A DNA stretch of 45,216 bases from Peribacillus sp. Bi96 (lineage in GTDB: Bacteria; Bacillota; Bacilli; Bacillales; DSM-1321): NCBI RefSeq assembly GCF_918698115.1, contig NZ_CAKKLV010000031.1, positions 1-45,216 of the forward strand, written 5' to 3'. Under the pieces are notes generated by a model that worked only from the letters and a program-made list of their open reading frames with translations, ran no database searches and was not told the DNA's origin. Position 1 is the stretch's first letter. Every line of letters starts with the position of its first letter. The position numbers were made by a program, and so were the translations under genes. Shown piece by piece: positions 16,293 through 25,220 of this stretch.

Positions 16293-17609
16293 TTACATCG
16301 CAGTTTTTTCTTCCACTTGCTGTTCACTATCACTTGCAGCTTGAAGCTGTTGTTTTTCGAACATTTTAAAGAAAGGATAGTAAATAATCAATGAAACAAT
16401 AAAGTTAAAAATCATAAGAGCTCCGGCAGTTAAACTCCAATTCGAACTCATAACCGCCCCCACTGGAGCAAACATGGTAAATGGAAGCTTGGCCATCATC
16501 ATTGGCACCAATCCAGAAATGGTTGCAAAATAACTGATTGTGGTAAGCACCATTGGCGTTAAAATAAATGGGATAATTAGAATCGGATTCATAACGATCG
16601 GTGTTCCAAATACAATGGGCTCATTGATATTGAACAGGCTTGGAACAATTGTAAGTTTACCTAACTCCTTTAAAAATTTCGCTCTTGAGACTAAGAATAG
16701 AACGGCAAGGGCCAAGGTAGAACCTGATCCACCAAGCTGAACAAACCATTGAAGAAATTGTTCGGTAAATAAATTTGGAAGGTGCTGTGCATTACCCGAC
16801 TGGGTAAACGCTTCCATATTCTCAAGAATAGCCGAATCCCACATTGGACGGATGATAGGTCCAAGAATTGCCTCTCCATGGATTCCAAATGACCAAAATA
16901 GTTGAATGATAAAGACAGTTAGCAATCCTCCTATTAAACTATTCCCAACCAGTAAAGATTTTAATGGTGATACGATAAGAGTGATTACTGTGTTTACATC
17001 GAAGTTCAAGCCATAACGGATGCCCCACCAAAGCAGCATGATGACTAAAGTCGGCAGCAATGCTGAAAACGACTTGGCAACTGCAGGAGGAACACTGCTT
17101 GGAAGCTTGATTGTAAGGTTTTTCTGCAGCATATAGCGGTATATTTCCACAGAGATTAGTGAAGTGACTATCGCCCCAAAGAGTGCAGTAGAGCTTAAGC
17201 TGCCAATTGAAATCCAGCGGCCTGCATCAATCACTCCTTCTACTGGATCAACAATCTTCACAGGTACAGCCGAAGTAATCATAAATGCCAGTACAGATAA
17301 CATCCCTGCACTTAATTGGTCCACCTTATAGGATTGCGCCAAATATGCTCCCACTGAAAAAGCTGCATATAATGCCATGATACCTACTGTATAACGGAAA
17401 GGAATATCGAGTGTCTGCCTATAAGGCTCAATAAAATCTTCATATCCTTCGAAAGGTAAATTCAAAAAAATAACAAATAACGATCCAACAATCGTTAATG
17501 GCAGTGTTGATATTAAACCATTCCTAATTGCCAACAAATGCCGCTGAGATCCCAATTTGTTAGCAAAAGGTAGAAAATACCTTTCTAAAAAACTCATAAC
17601 CTTATCCAT
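16293..17609 (-). CDS. PTS lactose/cellobiose-family IIC permease
   Basis: A 438-residue membrane permease of the Lac family with about ten helices. Text landmarks are FANKLGSQRHLLAIRNGLIS near the start, the AVLFLVSRAKFLKELGKL loop, and FNINEPIVFGTPIVMNPIL around residues 325-345. That last one is the sugar-binding NEP segment of LicC/CelB proteins. The C-terminus is Gln/Glu-rich and cytoplasmic. ATG 17609 follows AAAGGAAGTG. First gene of the operon; promoter, cre-like site and operator lie just upstream. The substrate is inferred to be a beta-glucoside from the downstream GH4. Confidence 0.93.
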   Translation of the reverse strand: MDKVMSFLERYFLPFANKLGSQRHLLAIRNGLISTLPLTIVGSLFVIFLNLPFEGYEDFIEPYRQTLDIPFRYTVGIMALYAAFSVGAYLAQSYKVDQLSAGMLSVLAFMITSAVPVKIVDPVEGVIDAGRWISIGSLSSTALFGAIVTSLISVEIYRYMLQKNLTIKLPSSVPPAVAKSFSALLPTLVIMLLWWGIRYGLNFDVNTVITLIVSPLKSLLVGNSLIGGLLTVFIIQLFWSFGIHGEAILGPIIRPMWDSAILENMEAFTQSGNAQHLPNLFTEQFLQWFVQLGGSGSTLALAVLFLVSRAKFLKELGKLTIVPSLFNINEPIVFGTPIVMNPILIIPFILTPMVLTTISYFATISGLVPMMMAKLPFTMFAPVGAVMSSNWSLTAGALMIFNFIVSLIIYYPFFKMFEKQQLQAASDSEQQVEEKTAM

Positions 17610-17656
17610 TCACACACTTCCTTTTCCAAAAATATATTTTGAATTTTCATAAAATA

Positions 17657-17685
17657 ATTGTAACTACAAATGTAAGCGTTGTCAA
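17657..17685 (-). promoter_or_regulatory. Promoter of the PTS operon
   Basis: On the minus strand TTGACA, 17 bases, TACAAT: a near-consensus sigma-A promoter starting transcription about 40 bases before the IIC gene. Confidence 0.75.
17671..17684 (+). promoter_or_regulatory. cre-like CcpA site within the PTS promoter
   Basis: TGTAAGCGTTGTCA matches the cre consensus at all but one position and overlaps the -35 box and spacer of the promoter at 17657-17685. CcpA bound there would block RNA polymerase, giving catabolite repression of the operon. Confidence 0.65.
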
Positions 17686-17707
17686 TATAACGTTATAATG
17701 TTATATT
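17684..17707. promoter_or_regulatory. Palindromic operator, probably for the GntR regulator
   Basis: AATATAAC, eight bases, GTTATATT is a perfect dyad touching the upstream edge of the -35 box. Dyads of this size and composition are usual GntR/HutC targets, and the only regulator gene in the operon is of that family. The assignment is inference. Confidence 0.5.
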
Positions 17708-17783
17708 ATTTATTTTTTTGCATGGAGAATATTTTCAAGGAAAACGTTCAGCCTCTAGGAATCCCTATAATCATAAAAGAAAT

Positions 17784-17816
17784 AAAAAAGCCCTCCCACA
17801 GTAAATTGTGGGAGGC
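17784..17816 (-). terminator. Terminator downstream of the manA region
   Basis: CCTCCCACA and TGTGGGAGG (nine perfect pairs, six-base loop), followed on the minus strand by GCTTTTTT. It closes the transcript coming from manA and the small lipoprotein gene. Confidence 0.8.
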
Positions 17817-17817
17817 C

Positions 17818-17845
17818 TTCACCTTTAAAAAATTCACATGTTAGG
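17818..17845. repeat. Dispersed repeat next to terminator, copy 1
   Basis: TTCACCTTTAAA and following bases up to ATGTTAGG match 41589-41617 with about two changes. In both places the segment directly adjoins a terminator hairpin on the same side. Confidence 0.5.
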
Positions 17846-17993
17846 TTTTGCCTAGTATATCACCCTTGGTGATATCAGTTTTTCCTTATGCTCTTTCTCA
17901 CTCAATAGCCTTAAAATCCGAATTTTGTATTCTACCCAAGTATCATGATGTAAAGCCATTATATGTATCCCAACTTACATGATGTCAGAATTT

Positions 17994-18149
17994 TCAGTTT
18001 TCTTTCAATGCATCATTAACTTCATCCGTTAGAAGTTTATAATTTAATATTTTTCCGTCAGCATCTTTTAAATAATGTTGATTCCAGCAGCCGCTTAAAA
18101 GAAGGACACAGATGCAAGCAAGATAGCAGAAGAAATTTGAATTTTTCAT
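17994..18149 (-). CDS. Small lipoprotein, 51 aa
   Basis: From ATG 18149 the product starts MKNSNFFCYLACICVLLLSG with Cys at residue 21, a good lipobox (LLSGC). It should be lipid-anchored outside the membrane with a mature part of only about 31 residues. TAGGAG lies unusually close to this ATG, and the open frame extends 35 codons further upstream (to 18254) without a better ribosome site, so the start is not certain. It is placed 150 bases after manA, before the terminator. No family is recognised. Confidence 0.45.
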   Translation of the reverse strand: MKNSNFFCYLACICVLLLSGCWNQHYLKDADGKILNYKLLTDEVNDALKEN

Positions 18150-18305
18150 ACTCCTACAGCTCTCTGCAATTCTTTTTTTCCGTGTATGACAGAAACCAAT
18201 AAAAAGATAGATAGTAAAACATACGTCTCTTTTTAAAGCTGGAACGTGGTGCAAAGCGAATCTATGTTTCTATTAATCGTTTTCCGCAACAGAGCTGGAT
18301 GAGGT

Positions 18306-19256
18306 TTAAGGATGTGATACAATCAGCTTCATATTCCCCTTTAAGATAAATTCACCATATTTATACGGCAAAATAAAATGAGCTCCTTTTCTTATTGTGT
18401 AACCTTCACTGCCTTTCAACAATCTTCCTTCCCCATCGATGATGCTTACAAGCATAAACGCTTGATTTTGTTGAAATATCGCTTCTCCATTCACATCCCA
18501 TTTATTAACAGAGAAAAAGTGGTTTTGTACAAACTTTGTAACTTCTACACCTTCTCGCTTTTCTATTTTAGGAGCGATATTGGTATCAATATGAGGTGCA
18601 TTAATGACGCCCATTGCTTTTTCTAAATGCAGCTCACGTTTACTCCCTTGATTATCTACACGGTCATAATCATAAACTCGGTATGTTGTATCTGAGCTTT
18701 GTTGTGTTTCTAACACCAACGTCCCATTACATAAGGCATGAACCGTTCCACTTGGTACGTAGAAAAAATCACCAGGTCTAATAGTAACTTTACGTAAAAA
18801 CCTCTCCCAATTTCCACTTTGAATCATTTCTCGTACTTCTTCTTTTGTTTTAGCATGATGTCCAAACACTAATTCAGCATCTTGATCACAATCAATGATG
18901 TACCAACATTCCGTTTTACCGTACTCGCCATTTTCATGCTCGTTGGCATAATCATCATTGGGATGTACTTGTACAGACAATTCTTCATTCGCATCCAAAA
19001 TCTTTATAAGAAGCGGAAATTTCTCACTCTTATAGTTTCCAAACAACTCATGGTGATTTTCCCATACTTCTTTTAATGATTTACCTTGAAACTTACCATT
19101 TTCAATAAGACTCAGGCCATTTGGATGGGCGGAAATTGCCCAGCATTCTCCTGTAATTGCTGATGGGATTTCATAGCCAAAACGGTCACAAAGAGCTGTT
19201 CCACCCCAAATACGTTCTTGAAAAACGGGTTTTAAAAATAATGGTGTATCATTCAT
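18306..19256 (-). CDS. manA: Mannose-6-phosphate isomerase, class I
   Basis: A 316-residue zinc isomerase converting mannose-6-phosphate to fructose-6-phosphate in the cytoplasm. The zinc ligands are all present: Gln96 and His98 in LSVQVHPND, Glu116 in KTECWYI, His173 in PSGTVHAL. The opening PLFLKPVFQERIWGG is the family start and the length equals the short Bacillus type. ATG 19256 after AAAGGA. Last main gene of the transporter/GH1/ROK series, it would send mannose released from N-glycans into glycolysis. Confidence 0.95.
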   Translation of the reverse strand: MNDTPLFLKPVFQERIWGGTALCDRFGYEIPSAITGECWAISAHPNGLSLIENGKFQGKSLKEVWENHHELFGNYKSEKFPLLIKILDANEELSVQVHPNDDYANEHENGEYGKTECWYIIDCDQDAELVFGHHAKTKEEVREMIQSGNWERFLRKVTIRPGDFFYVPSGTVHALCNGTLVLETQQSSDTTYRVYDYDRVDNQGSKRELHLEKAMGVINAPHIDTNIAPKIEKREGVEVTKFVQNHFFSVNKWDVNGEAIFQQNQAFMLVSIIDGEGRLLKGSEGYTIRKGAHFILPYKYGEFILKGNMKLIVSHP

Positions 19257-19317
19257 TTTTCTATTCCTTTCTTTATTAGTATATGTAAATGAGGATATCG
19301 TTTTTATAAAAAACTCC

Positions 19318-20211
19318 CTATTTTTGATTCAAGAAATGAAATAAGGCTCCAATTAAGTTTGCATCGTTATCAAATTTACAAGGTTCAACCGTAATATCCA
19401 ATGTAGAGGTATCATCCTTCAATTGTGCCAATTCATTATTTATGCCTTCAATTACATCCGGGCGCTTGCTGATTCCCCCGCCTATTAGGATCTTGTTAGG
19501 ATCTAGTACATACTTCAAATTATAGATTCCCATTGCCAGCTTCTTATATAGGTTGGCAATGCATTCATTCGCAATGGAGTCTCCTGCTTCCGCCAATCGA
19601 AATATTTCTTCTCCGTCCAACGTTCCCCTTGCTAGAGATTTTCTCATTTCGACTTCTCCTACAAGTGAATTTGTCGATGCAACTTTGCTCCAAGTTGATT
19701 GTAGAGGACTCTTACATGATTCTCCCATTATCATGTACCCAAACTCACCTCCGTGAAGGGTAGCTCCACGTAAAATTGATTGGTTAATCACAATTCCCCC
19801 GCCAATTCCTGTACCAATTACAATACAAATGTAGAAATCAGTTTCTTTCGCTGCACCTAACCAGCCTTCTGCCAAAGCCGCGCAGTTTGCATCATTTTCA
19901 ACGGACACCACCAGACCTGTCCGTTCCTTTAGTAAGCTTGTCATGTTTACTCCATGTATAAAGGGAATTGCACTTGCCCCGCCAATAAACCCTGTTTCCA
20001 CGTTTACGGCACCGGGCGAACTTAAAGCGATACCTTGAATTTCAAATGACTCCGAATAATGTTTAACTATTTCGGTAATGTGATCTAAGAACATATCTAG
20101 TCCTTCTTTAGGAGTTGGAATCTTCCCGCATTCCAGTTTCTTTGATTTGTCATCCATTACCGCATACTTTATATAAGTTCCGCCAAAATCAAACACCATG
20201 TAAGCTTTCAT
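19318..20211 (-). CDS. ROK-family sugar kinase, BglK-like
   Basis: A 297-residue ROK kinase. The phosphate-binding loop is VFDFGGTYIKYAVMD near the start. ENDANCAALAEGWLG holds the catalytic Asp, and GTGIGGGIVINQ and LIGGGI are the further nucleotide loops. After GATLHGGEFGYMIMGES the usual zinc cluster CxCGxxGC is absent, as in beta-glucoside kinase BglK and its relatives. It is therefore a kinase, not a NagC-type repressor (no helix-turn-helix). ATG 20211 follows GAGGGGG. It lies 24 bases after the other ROK gene. The substrate may be mannose, GlcNAc or an intact disaccharide. Confidence 0.88.
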   Translation of the reverse strand: MKAYMVFDFGGTYIKYAVMDDKSKKLECGKIPTPKEGLDMFLDHITEIVKHYSESFEIQGIALSSPGAVNVETGFIGGASAIPFIHGVNMTSLLKERTGLVVSVENDANCAALAEGWLGAAKETDFYICIVIGTGIGGGIVINQSILRGATLHGGEFGYMIMGESCKSPLQSTWSKVASTNSLVGEVEMRKSLARGTLDGEEIFRLAEAGDSIANECIANLYKKLAMGIYNLKYVLDPNKILIGGGISKRPDVIEGINNELAQLKDDTSTLDITVEPCKFDNDANLIGALFHFLNQK

Positions 20212-20235
20212 TGTCATCCCCCTCACTTACTGGAA

Positions 20236-21135
20236 CTATGCTTGCTGTGTCAACAGAGCCGCACCGATAACACCAGCTTTTGTTCCTAACGAGGCACATT
20301 CAATTTGTACCCTATTACGTAACTGTGGATATAAGTAATCATTTACTTTTTCAAGAAGAATCGGCATTATATACTCTTTTGATTGCATGACCCCCCCGCC
20401 TAACACAATCATGTGCGGGTCAATTGTATGAACAATATTAGAGATTCCTTTTGCCAAATAAGTTAGCATGGTATCAACAATCGCTTCCGCTTCTTGCTGA
20501 CCGTTCATTGCCATAGTAAACACTTCTCCTGCATGTCCTGTTATACCTAACTTTTCTTTTCCGAGACGATGCACAGCTGTACCGCTTGCCAAAGATTCCA
20601 AAGAGCCAATATTCAGAATATGGTGCGTTGGACCATCTCGATTAACCATCATGTTGCCAACTTCACCCGCACAGAAATTAGCACCTTGAATCAACTGTTT
20701 GCGATATACATATCCTCCGCCGATTCCTGTACTGATCGTCATATAAAAAACAGATTCTTTTCCTTTGCCTGCCCCAATCGTTGCTTCCGCTAAAGCAGCT
20801 GCGTTGGCATCATTATCGAGCACTACTTTTTTCTCTAAAGCTTTTTCTAACATTAGAGCTAAAGGAACCTCATCCCACCCAGGTAAATTGGGAGGGCCTA
20901 AAATAATACCTTGCTTTGAATCTAAAGGACCCGGAACTCCGATTCCTATTGCTTCAATAGTTCTTTTCAGTAACAGCTCCTCGCATATTTTAATCATGTT
21001 ATCGATGACATGATGTGGTCCTTTGTCACTTTCCGTTTTTACATTGACCTCTTCTAAAAGTTTGCCTTCCAATGTTACAACGGCAATTCTCAAGTTTGTT
21101 CCACCCAAATCAATGCCAAGAAGATACTTGTCCAT
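20236..21135 (-). CDS. ROK-family sugar kinase, glucokinase-like
   Basis: A 299-residue ROK kinase: LLGIDLGGTNLRIAVV, GIGVPGPLD, VLDNDANAAALAEATIG (catalytic Asp), STGIGGGYVY and HMIVLGGGV in order. After the GANFCAGEVGNMMV segment (His is replaced by Cys in the usual HxAGE) the zinc-binding Cys cluster is missing, so the sugar pocket differs from classical glucokinases. The start is ATG 21135 with AAGGAAG nine bases before; the open frame upstream overlaps the GH1 end and lacks a ribosome site. It lies 59 bases after GH1 and 24 before the second kinase, in one operon. Confidence 0.88.
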   Translation of the reverse strand: MDKYLLGIDLGGTNLRIAVVTLEGKLLEEVNVKTESDKGPHHVIDNMIKICEELLLKRTIEAIGIGVPGPLDSKQGIILGPPNLPGWDEVPLALMLEKALEKKVVLDNDANAAALAEATIGAGKGKESVFYMTISTGIGGGYVYRKQLIQGANFCAGEVGNMMVNRDGPTHHILNIGSLESLASGTAVHRLGKEKLGITGHAGEVFTMAMNGQQEAEAIVDTMLTYLAKGISNIVHTIDPHMIVLGGGVMQSKEYIMPILLEKVNDYLYPQLRNRVQIECASLGTKAGVIGAALLTQQA

Positions 21136-21194
21136 TCCTTTCACTTCCTTCGTGATATTCATAGAACAAATGCTTAGTAGCACTCTTCTAATAA

Positions 21195-22601
21195 TCAAAA
21201 ACCGTTGTTTTCAGATAATTCTTTGTACCATTTACCTGATTTCTTGATTGTACGCTTGAAGTTTCTATTTAAATCTACTTCTACTAGTCCGTATCGGTTC
21301 TTATATGAATTTAACCATGACCAGTTATCCATAAATGTCCATACATGATACCCTTTTACATTGGCACCTTCGTTTAGTGCTTTATGTATCCACTTTAAAT
21401 GATCTTCGTAAAAGGTAATTCGATAATCATCCTGAATCATTCCACTCTCATCCTTAAAGCGTTCTTCTGCTTCAACTCCCATGCCGCTTTCCGATATGAA
21501 ACATTCAATATTCCCATAGTTTTCTTGGATGCTTTTTAAAATATCGTAGACACCCTTTTCATAAATCTCCCAGCCTCTATATGGGTTCACCTTTTTCCCT
21601 GGCATGTCATAATTATCAAAGTACCGTTCTGGCATGAATGGAGCTTTTGGATTTGGGATGTTTTCCTTCGCCTTAACTCTTCGTGGTTGGTAGTAATTAA
21701 TCCCTAAAAGGTCAACTGTATTTTCACGAATAATATCCAAATCTTCAGTTAAATACTTAGGTAAAAAGTTTTCTACCCGCAACATGTCAATTAGCTCCTC
21801 AGGAAAAGTGCCTTTCACTGATGGATCTAGAAAGGAACGGTTAAATAGTAAATCCGCTTTTTCAGCAGCATCTAAGTCAGCAGGGTGATTACTCCTTGGA
21901 TACGAGGGAGTAACATTCAGTATAATTCCAATTTTTCCTCCTAGCTCTTTATCATGGTATGCCTTAATTGCTTTTGCGGAGGCTAATACAGAATGGAAAC
22001 CAACTTGAACAGCCTTTCCAAAATCACAAAATGCTGGATAATGATGTCCATATAAATAACCGCATTCAACAGGTACGATTGGCTCATTATGTGTGAACCA
22101 TTTCATCACACGGTCTCCAAAGTTCTCAAAACAAGTAGACGCATATTCCACATACGCATCAACTACAGAGCGGCTTTCCCAACCACCCTCTTCTTGCATA
22201 GCCATAGGCATGTCAAAATGATAGAGATTCACAAAAGGCTCAATCTCATTTTCTAGTAAGGTGTTAATGACGGTATTATAAAAGTCAATCGCCTTTGGAT
22301 TTATTTCTCCACGCCCCTTTGGAAACATGCGGGACCACGAGATAGAAAAGCGAAAACTGTTATGTCCCGTTTCTTTCATGAGCTGAATATCGTCAATAAA
22401 ATTCGTATAAAACAGTGAAGTGTTATCAGGTCCAATACCCTGGTAAAAACGATTCGGTTCTGTTTCATACCAGTAGTCCCAAATATTCTTCCCTTTACCA
22501 TCTGCCCCTGAAAATCCTTCCATTTGTGTTGCGGATGATGCAGATCCCCACCAAAAGTCTTTCGGAAACATGTAAATATTCTTTTCTACTTCTGTACTCA
22601 T
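21195..22601 (-). CDS. GH1 beta-glycosidase
   Basis: A 468-residue retaining beta-glycosidase, full length for GH1, no signal peptide, hence cytoplasmic. Glu173 in THNEP is the acid/base and Glu371 in ISESG the nucleophile. Near residues 424-438 DNWSWLNSYKNRYG replaces the DNFEW..GY.KRFG of simple beta-glucosidases. Ser stands where Glu normally holds the glycone 4/6-OH, and Tyr nine residues later matches the 6-phospho enzymes, but the Lys is displaced by one. So the enzyme may act on phosphorylated or unusual glycones. By position it is the only candidate for cutting Man-beta-1,4-GlcNAc. ATG 22601 after AGGA. Confidence 0.9.
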   Translation of the reverse strand: MSTEVEKNIYMFPKDFWWGSASSATQMEGFSGADGKGKNIWDYWYETEPNRFYQGIGPDNTSLFYTNFIDDIQLMKETGHNSFRFSISWSRMFPKGRGEINPKAIDFYNTVINTLLENEIEPFVNLYHFDMPMAMQEEGGWESRSVVDAYVEYASTCFENFGDRVMKWFTHNEPIVPVECGYLYGHHYPAFCDFGKAVQVGFHSVLASAKAIKAYHDKELGGKIGIILNVTPSYPRSNHPADLDAAEKADLLFNRSFLDPSVKGTFPEELIDMLRVENFLPKYLTEDLDIIRENTVDLLGINYYQPRRVKAKENIPNPKAPFMPERYFDNYDMPGKKVNPYRGWEIYEKGVYDILKSIQENYGNIECFISESGMGVEAEERFKDESGMIQDDYRITFYEDHLKWIHKALNEGANVKGYHVWTFMDNWSWLNSYKNRYGLVEVDLNRNFKRTIKKSGKWYKELSENNGF

Positions 22602-22631
22602 TTTCAATCCTGCCTTCCCTTAAAAGAAAGC

Positions 22632-22655
22632 AGTCGGAAAATTAAGTTTCCGACT
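22632..22655 (-). repeat. Intercistronic stem-loop after the binding-protein gene
   Basis: AGTCGGAAA and TTTCCGACT pair perfectly (nine pairs, six-base loop) between the solute-binding protein and GH1 genes, with only GCTTTCTTTT after it. Such structures often stabilise the mRNA of the abundant binding protein or cause partial termination. Confidence 0.6.
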
Positions 22656-22676
22656 TTGCCTCCTGAATGAGATCTA

Positions 22677-24131
22677 TTAGTTATTTTTCTTCCACTCATC
22701 ATATTGTTTTTGAATTTCTGCAAGCACTTTATCTAATCCAGCTTCTTTAAACTTCTTATTAGCCTTTGGTAGATATTCCTCAGGGTCAACACTGCCAGTT
22801 AATAGCGGAGGTGCATATTCATTCGCAACGTTTGCAATTGCTGCGATCTCTGTACGAACAGGATTTGTATCAAAATAGAAACCTAGGGTTGGTGCTTGAA
22901 CAGAAGCATCATTGAATTCTTTGAACGCATCCCATTTATCTTCGGGATCATTTTCATATAACTTAAGAATGAAATGATTTCCTAAAGAGTAACTTGGCAT
23001 GTTGTAGCTTTCTACACGAGCTGGAAGGTCTTTAATTTTACCGTTATCGACCTCTTCATAATGCACACCTTCAATACCTCTATCAATTAAATTACGAAGG
23101 TATGGATCTGTATTTAATAGATTTAAGAAATCCATAGCCTTCTCTGGATGTTTGGAAGTTGCAGAGATTGCTTGAATAGACCCTGTTACAGAGTTGTTAA
23201 ATGTAATCGGATCATGCATTGGTTGTACGGCTACATTATAACCTGCAGAACGAGACCATATTAATTCCGCATATGGCTGGTACATTTCTTTACGTACGAA
23301 CCAGTTTTGTACCTCTAGCGGCCATGGATCTGTACTTGTTGCTGCATCCGCTTTTATATAACCAGCTTTATAGTATTCGTGCATTGTTTTTAACGTTTCC
23401 ATCATAATATCTGATTCAAAGATATTAACTACCTTTCCTTTATCTCCTTCTAGAGGAAACGCAAACGGCAATTCATCTTCTAATACATAATCAAATGGTA
23501 AATACGGTTTGAAAGTGGAAATTGGTGTAAAGTCTGGCTCATTTTCTTTAACTGTTTTCAATAAAGGTTCCAAGTCTTTTAAAGAGTGAATGCTTGAAAT
23601 ATCCATATTGTATTTATCGACTAGATTCTTATTAAATACGTACACACTTTGCTGACCTACTTCTTTGTTAGAAGGAATACCGTAAAGCTTTCCATCAATT
23701 TTAGCCCCTTCTAAGTACGCTGGATCAATTGTTGCTTTTAATTCTTTTCCATGTGTGTCAAGAAGTTCATTTAGGTCTTTAAATGCCCCTTTTTGTGCAT
23801 TTAATACATAGTTTCCACTTGCAGTATAGGCAATATCAAATGATTCACCTGAAGCAATCATAACTTGCATTTTTTGATCATAATCGCCCCAGTCAATTTG
23901 TCTCATTTTAACGGTGGCGTTAATTTTCTTTTTCGTGTATTTACTTACTTCCTTCATAACTTTATCGACATCTTTTTGAGGTGTCCCAATCGTGTACCAC
24001 ATAATTTCATAAGGTTTTTCTTCACCAGCTTTACTTCCGCTCGTTTTATCTGAATTCCCTCCACTACATGCAGCTAAAAACGTAGATAAACTTAATAAGA
24101 GTACTAGAATAATAGCTAACTTCTTATTCAT
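22677..24131 (-). CDS. ABC transporter solute-binding lipoprotein, CUT1 type
   Basis: A 484-residue extracellular binding protein with signal peptide and lipobox LAACSGG (Cys at residue 22), followed by a Gly/Ser/Lys linker. The mature part opens YEIMWYTIGTPQKDVDKVMK and has a C-terminal segment (about 330-470) like DUF3502-containing LplA/YtcQ proteins. The length, close to 500, is typical for importers of complex oligosaccharides. GGGGGGAG precedes ATG 24131. It follows both permease genes. By context it should bind mannosyl-GlcNAc oligosaccharides freed by the secreted GH85, as NgtS does in pneumococcus; that is inference. Confidence 0.9.
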   Translation of the reverse strand: MNKKLAIILVLLLSLSTFLAACSGGNSDKTSGSKAGEEKPYEIMWYTIGTPQKDVDKVMKEVSKYTKKKINATVKMRQIDWGDYDQKMQVMIASGESFDIAYTASGNYVLNAQKGAFKDLNELLDTHGKELKATIDPAYLEGAKIDGKLYGIPSNKEVGQQSVYVFNKNLVDKYNMDISSIHSLKDLEPLLKTVKENEPDFTPISTFKPYLPFDYVLEDELPFAFPLEGDKGKVVNIFESDIMMETLKTMHEYYKAGYIKADAATSTDPWPLEVQNWFVRKEMYQPYAELIWSRSAGYNVAVQPMHDPITFNNSVTGSIQAISATSKHPEKAMDFLNLLNTDPYLRNLIDRGIEGVHYEEVDNGKIKDLPARVESYNMPSYSLGNHFILKLYENDPEDKWDAFKEFNDASVQAPTLGFYFDTNPVRTEIAAIANVANEYAPPLLTGSVDPEEYLPKANKKFKEAGLDKVLAEIQKQYDEWKKNN

Positions 24132-24170
24132 TTTAACTCCCCCCTTATACTTATTTTTCTCAAAAATCAA

Positions 24171-25199
24171 TCATTCCTTAACCCCACCGATTGTCAATCC
24201 ATTAACAAAGTATTTTTGGAAAAACGGATAGGCAATCGCTATCGGCAAGGTTGAAATAACAACCATTGCCATTTTTGCAGCATCTTGAGGTACAGCACTT
24301 AATAAATCATTTTGTATACCGCCAGCTAACGAATTTTGCCTTAAAAATTCTATGTTGTTTTCAATCTTCATCAGCATTGACTGTAGTGGCACTAAGTGCG
24401 ATTCATCAATGAATAACAGTGCATTAAACCAATCATTCCAGTAACCCAATGTACTAAAAAGGGCAATAGTTGCAAGACCTGGTAATGAAAGTGGAACAAC
24501 AATTTTCACGAATATTCTTAATTCACTTGCTCCATCAATTCTAGCCGATTCCAAAATGGATTCTGGTACAGACCTTTGGAAAAAGGTTCTCATAATTAGA
24601 ATGTAGAATGCATTCATTGCAAGTGGTAAGATCAATGCCCAAATAGAGTTACGTAGATGTAAAAACTGTGTTGCTACTATATAGAAAGGAACTAGTCCTC
24701 CACTAAAAAGCATTGTGAAGAATGCAATAAAAGTAAAGAAACCGCGATATTTGAATTGCTTTCTAGAAATAGCATAGGCATATAAAGAAATCATTATTAC
24801 ACTGACAAGTGTACCAAGCACCGTTACTACTATCGTTATAGTATAAGATTGTAGTAATTGATCCTTCATTTGCCACAAGTATCGATATGCTTCAAAACTC
24901 CATATTTCAGGTAACAGCTGATATCCATTTCGCGCTAAGGTTTTCTCATCAGTTAAAGAGATGACGATTACATATAGAAATGGAAAGATACACATTATAG
25001 AAAATGTTCCAAACAAAATATTCATTATAAGATTAGGAAACCCACTTAGACCATGTGGTGTGTACTTTTTCTTACGCTTACTTTTCTTGTTTGGTTGATT
25101 CACTTGGTTTTGAGCATTCCCTTTATTTAATGGTAATGGAGTAGGTTGAGAGCTATTTTGATTTGTTATCATTGTAATTTGCCACAAAACTGCGGCCAC
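24171..25199 (-). CDS. ABC permease, YtcP/LplC type
   Basis: A 342-residue CUT1 permease with six hydrophobic segments. The cytoplasmic loop ESARIDGASELRIFVKIVVP around residues 237-256 is the EAA motif that contacts the ATPase. The C-terminus FVNGLTIGGVKE is the standard ending of this subgroup. The N-terminal 50 residues are Asn/Gln/Pro- and Lys-rich and probably cytoplasmic, an unusual extension. The start is uncertain: GTG 25199 lies only two bases after AAAGGAGA, while ATG 25172 has no ribosome site. It is 21 bases after the other permease gene. Confidence 0.9.
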   Translation of the reverse strand: MAAVLWQITMITNQNSSQPTPLPLNKGNAQNQVNQPNKKSKRKKKYTPHGLSGFPNLIMNILFGTFSIMCIFPFLYVIVISLTDEKTLARNGYQLLPEIWSFEAYRYLWQMKDQLLQSYTITIVVTVLGTLVSVIMISLYAYAISRKQFKYRGFFTFIAFFTMLFSGGLVPFYIVATQFLHLRNSIWALILPLAMNAFYILIMRTFFQRSVPESILESARIDGASELRIFVKIVVPLSLPGLATIALFSTLGYWNDWFNALLFIDESHLVPLQSMLMKIENNIEFLRQNSLAGGIQNDLLSAVPQDAAKMAMVVISTLPIAIAYPFFQKYFVNGLTIGGVKE

Positions 25200-25220
25200 T
25201 CTCCTTTCTCTCTCGATTTT

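Noticed and set aside
19280..19310. cre-like sequence upstream of manA
   Set aside because: At least two consensus positions fail, including the second base, and no promoter was seen beside it.
19318..21135. ROK proteins as NagC/XylR-type repressors
   Set aside because: Neither has an N-terminal helix-turn-helix; both begin with the kinase phosphate loop.
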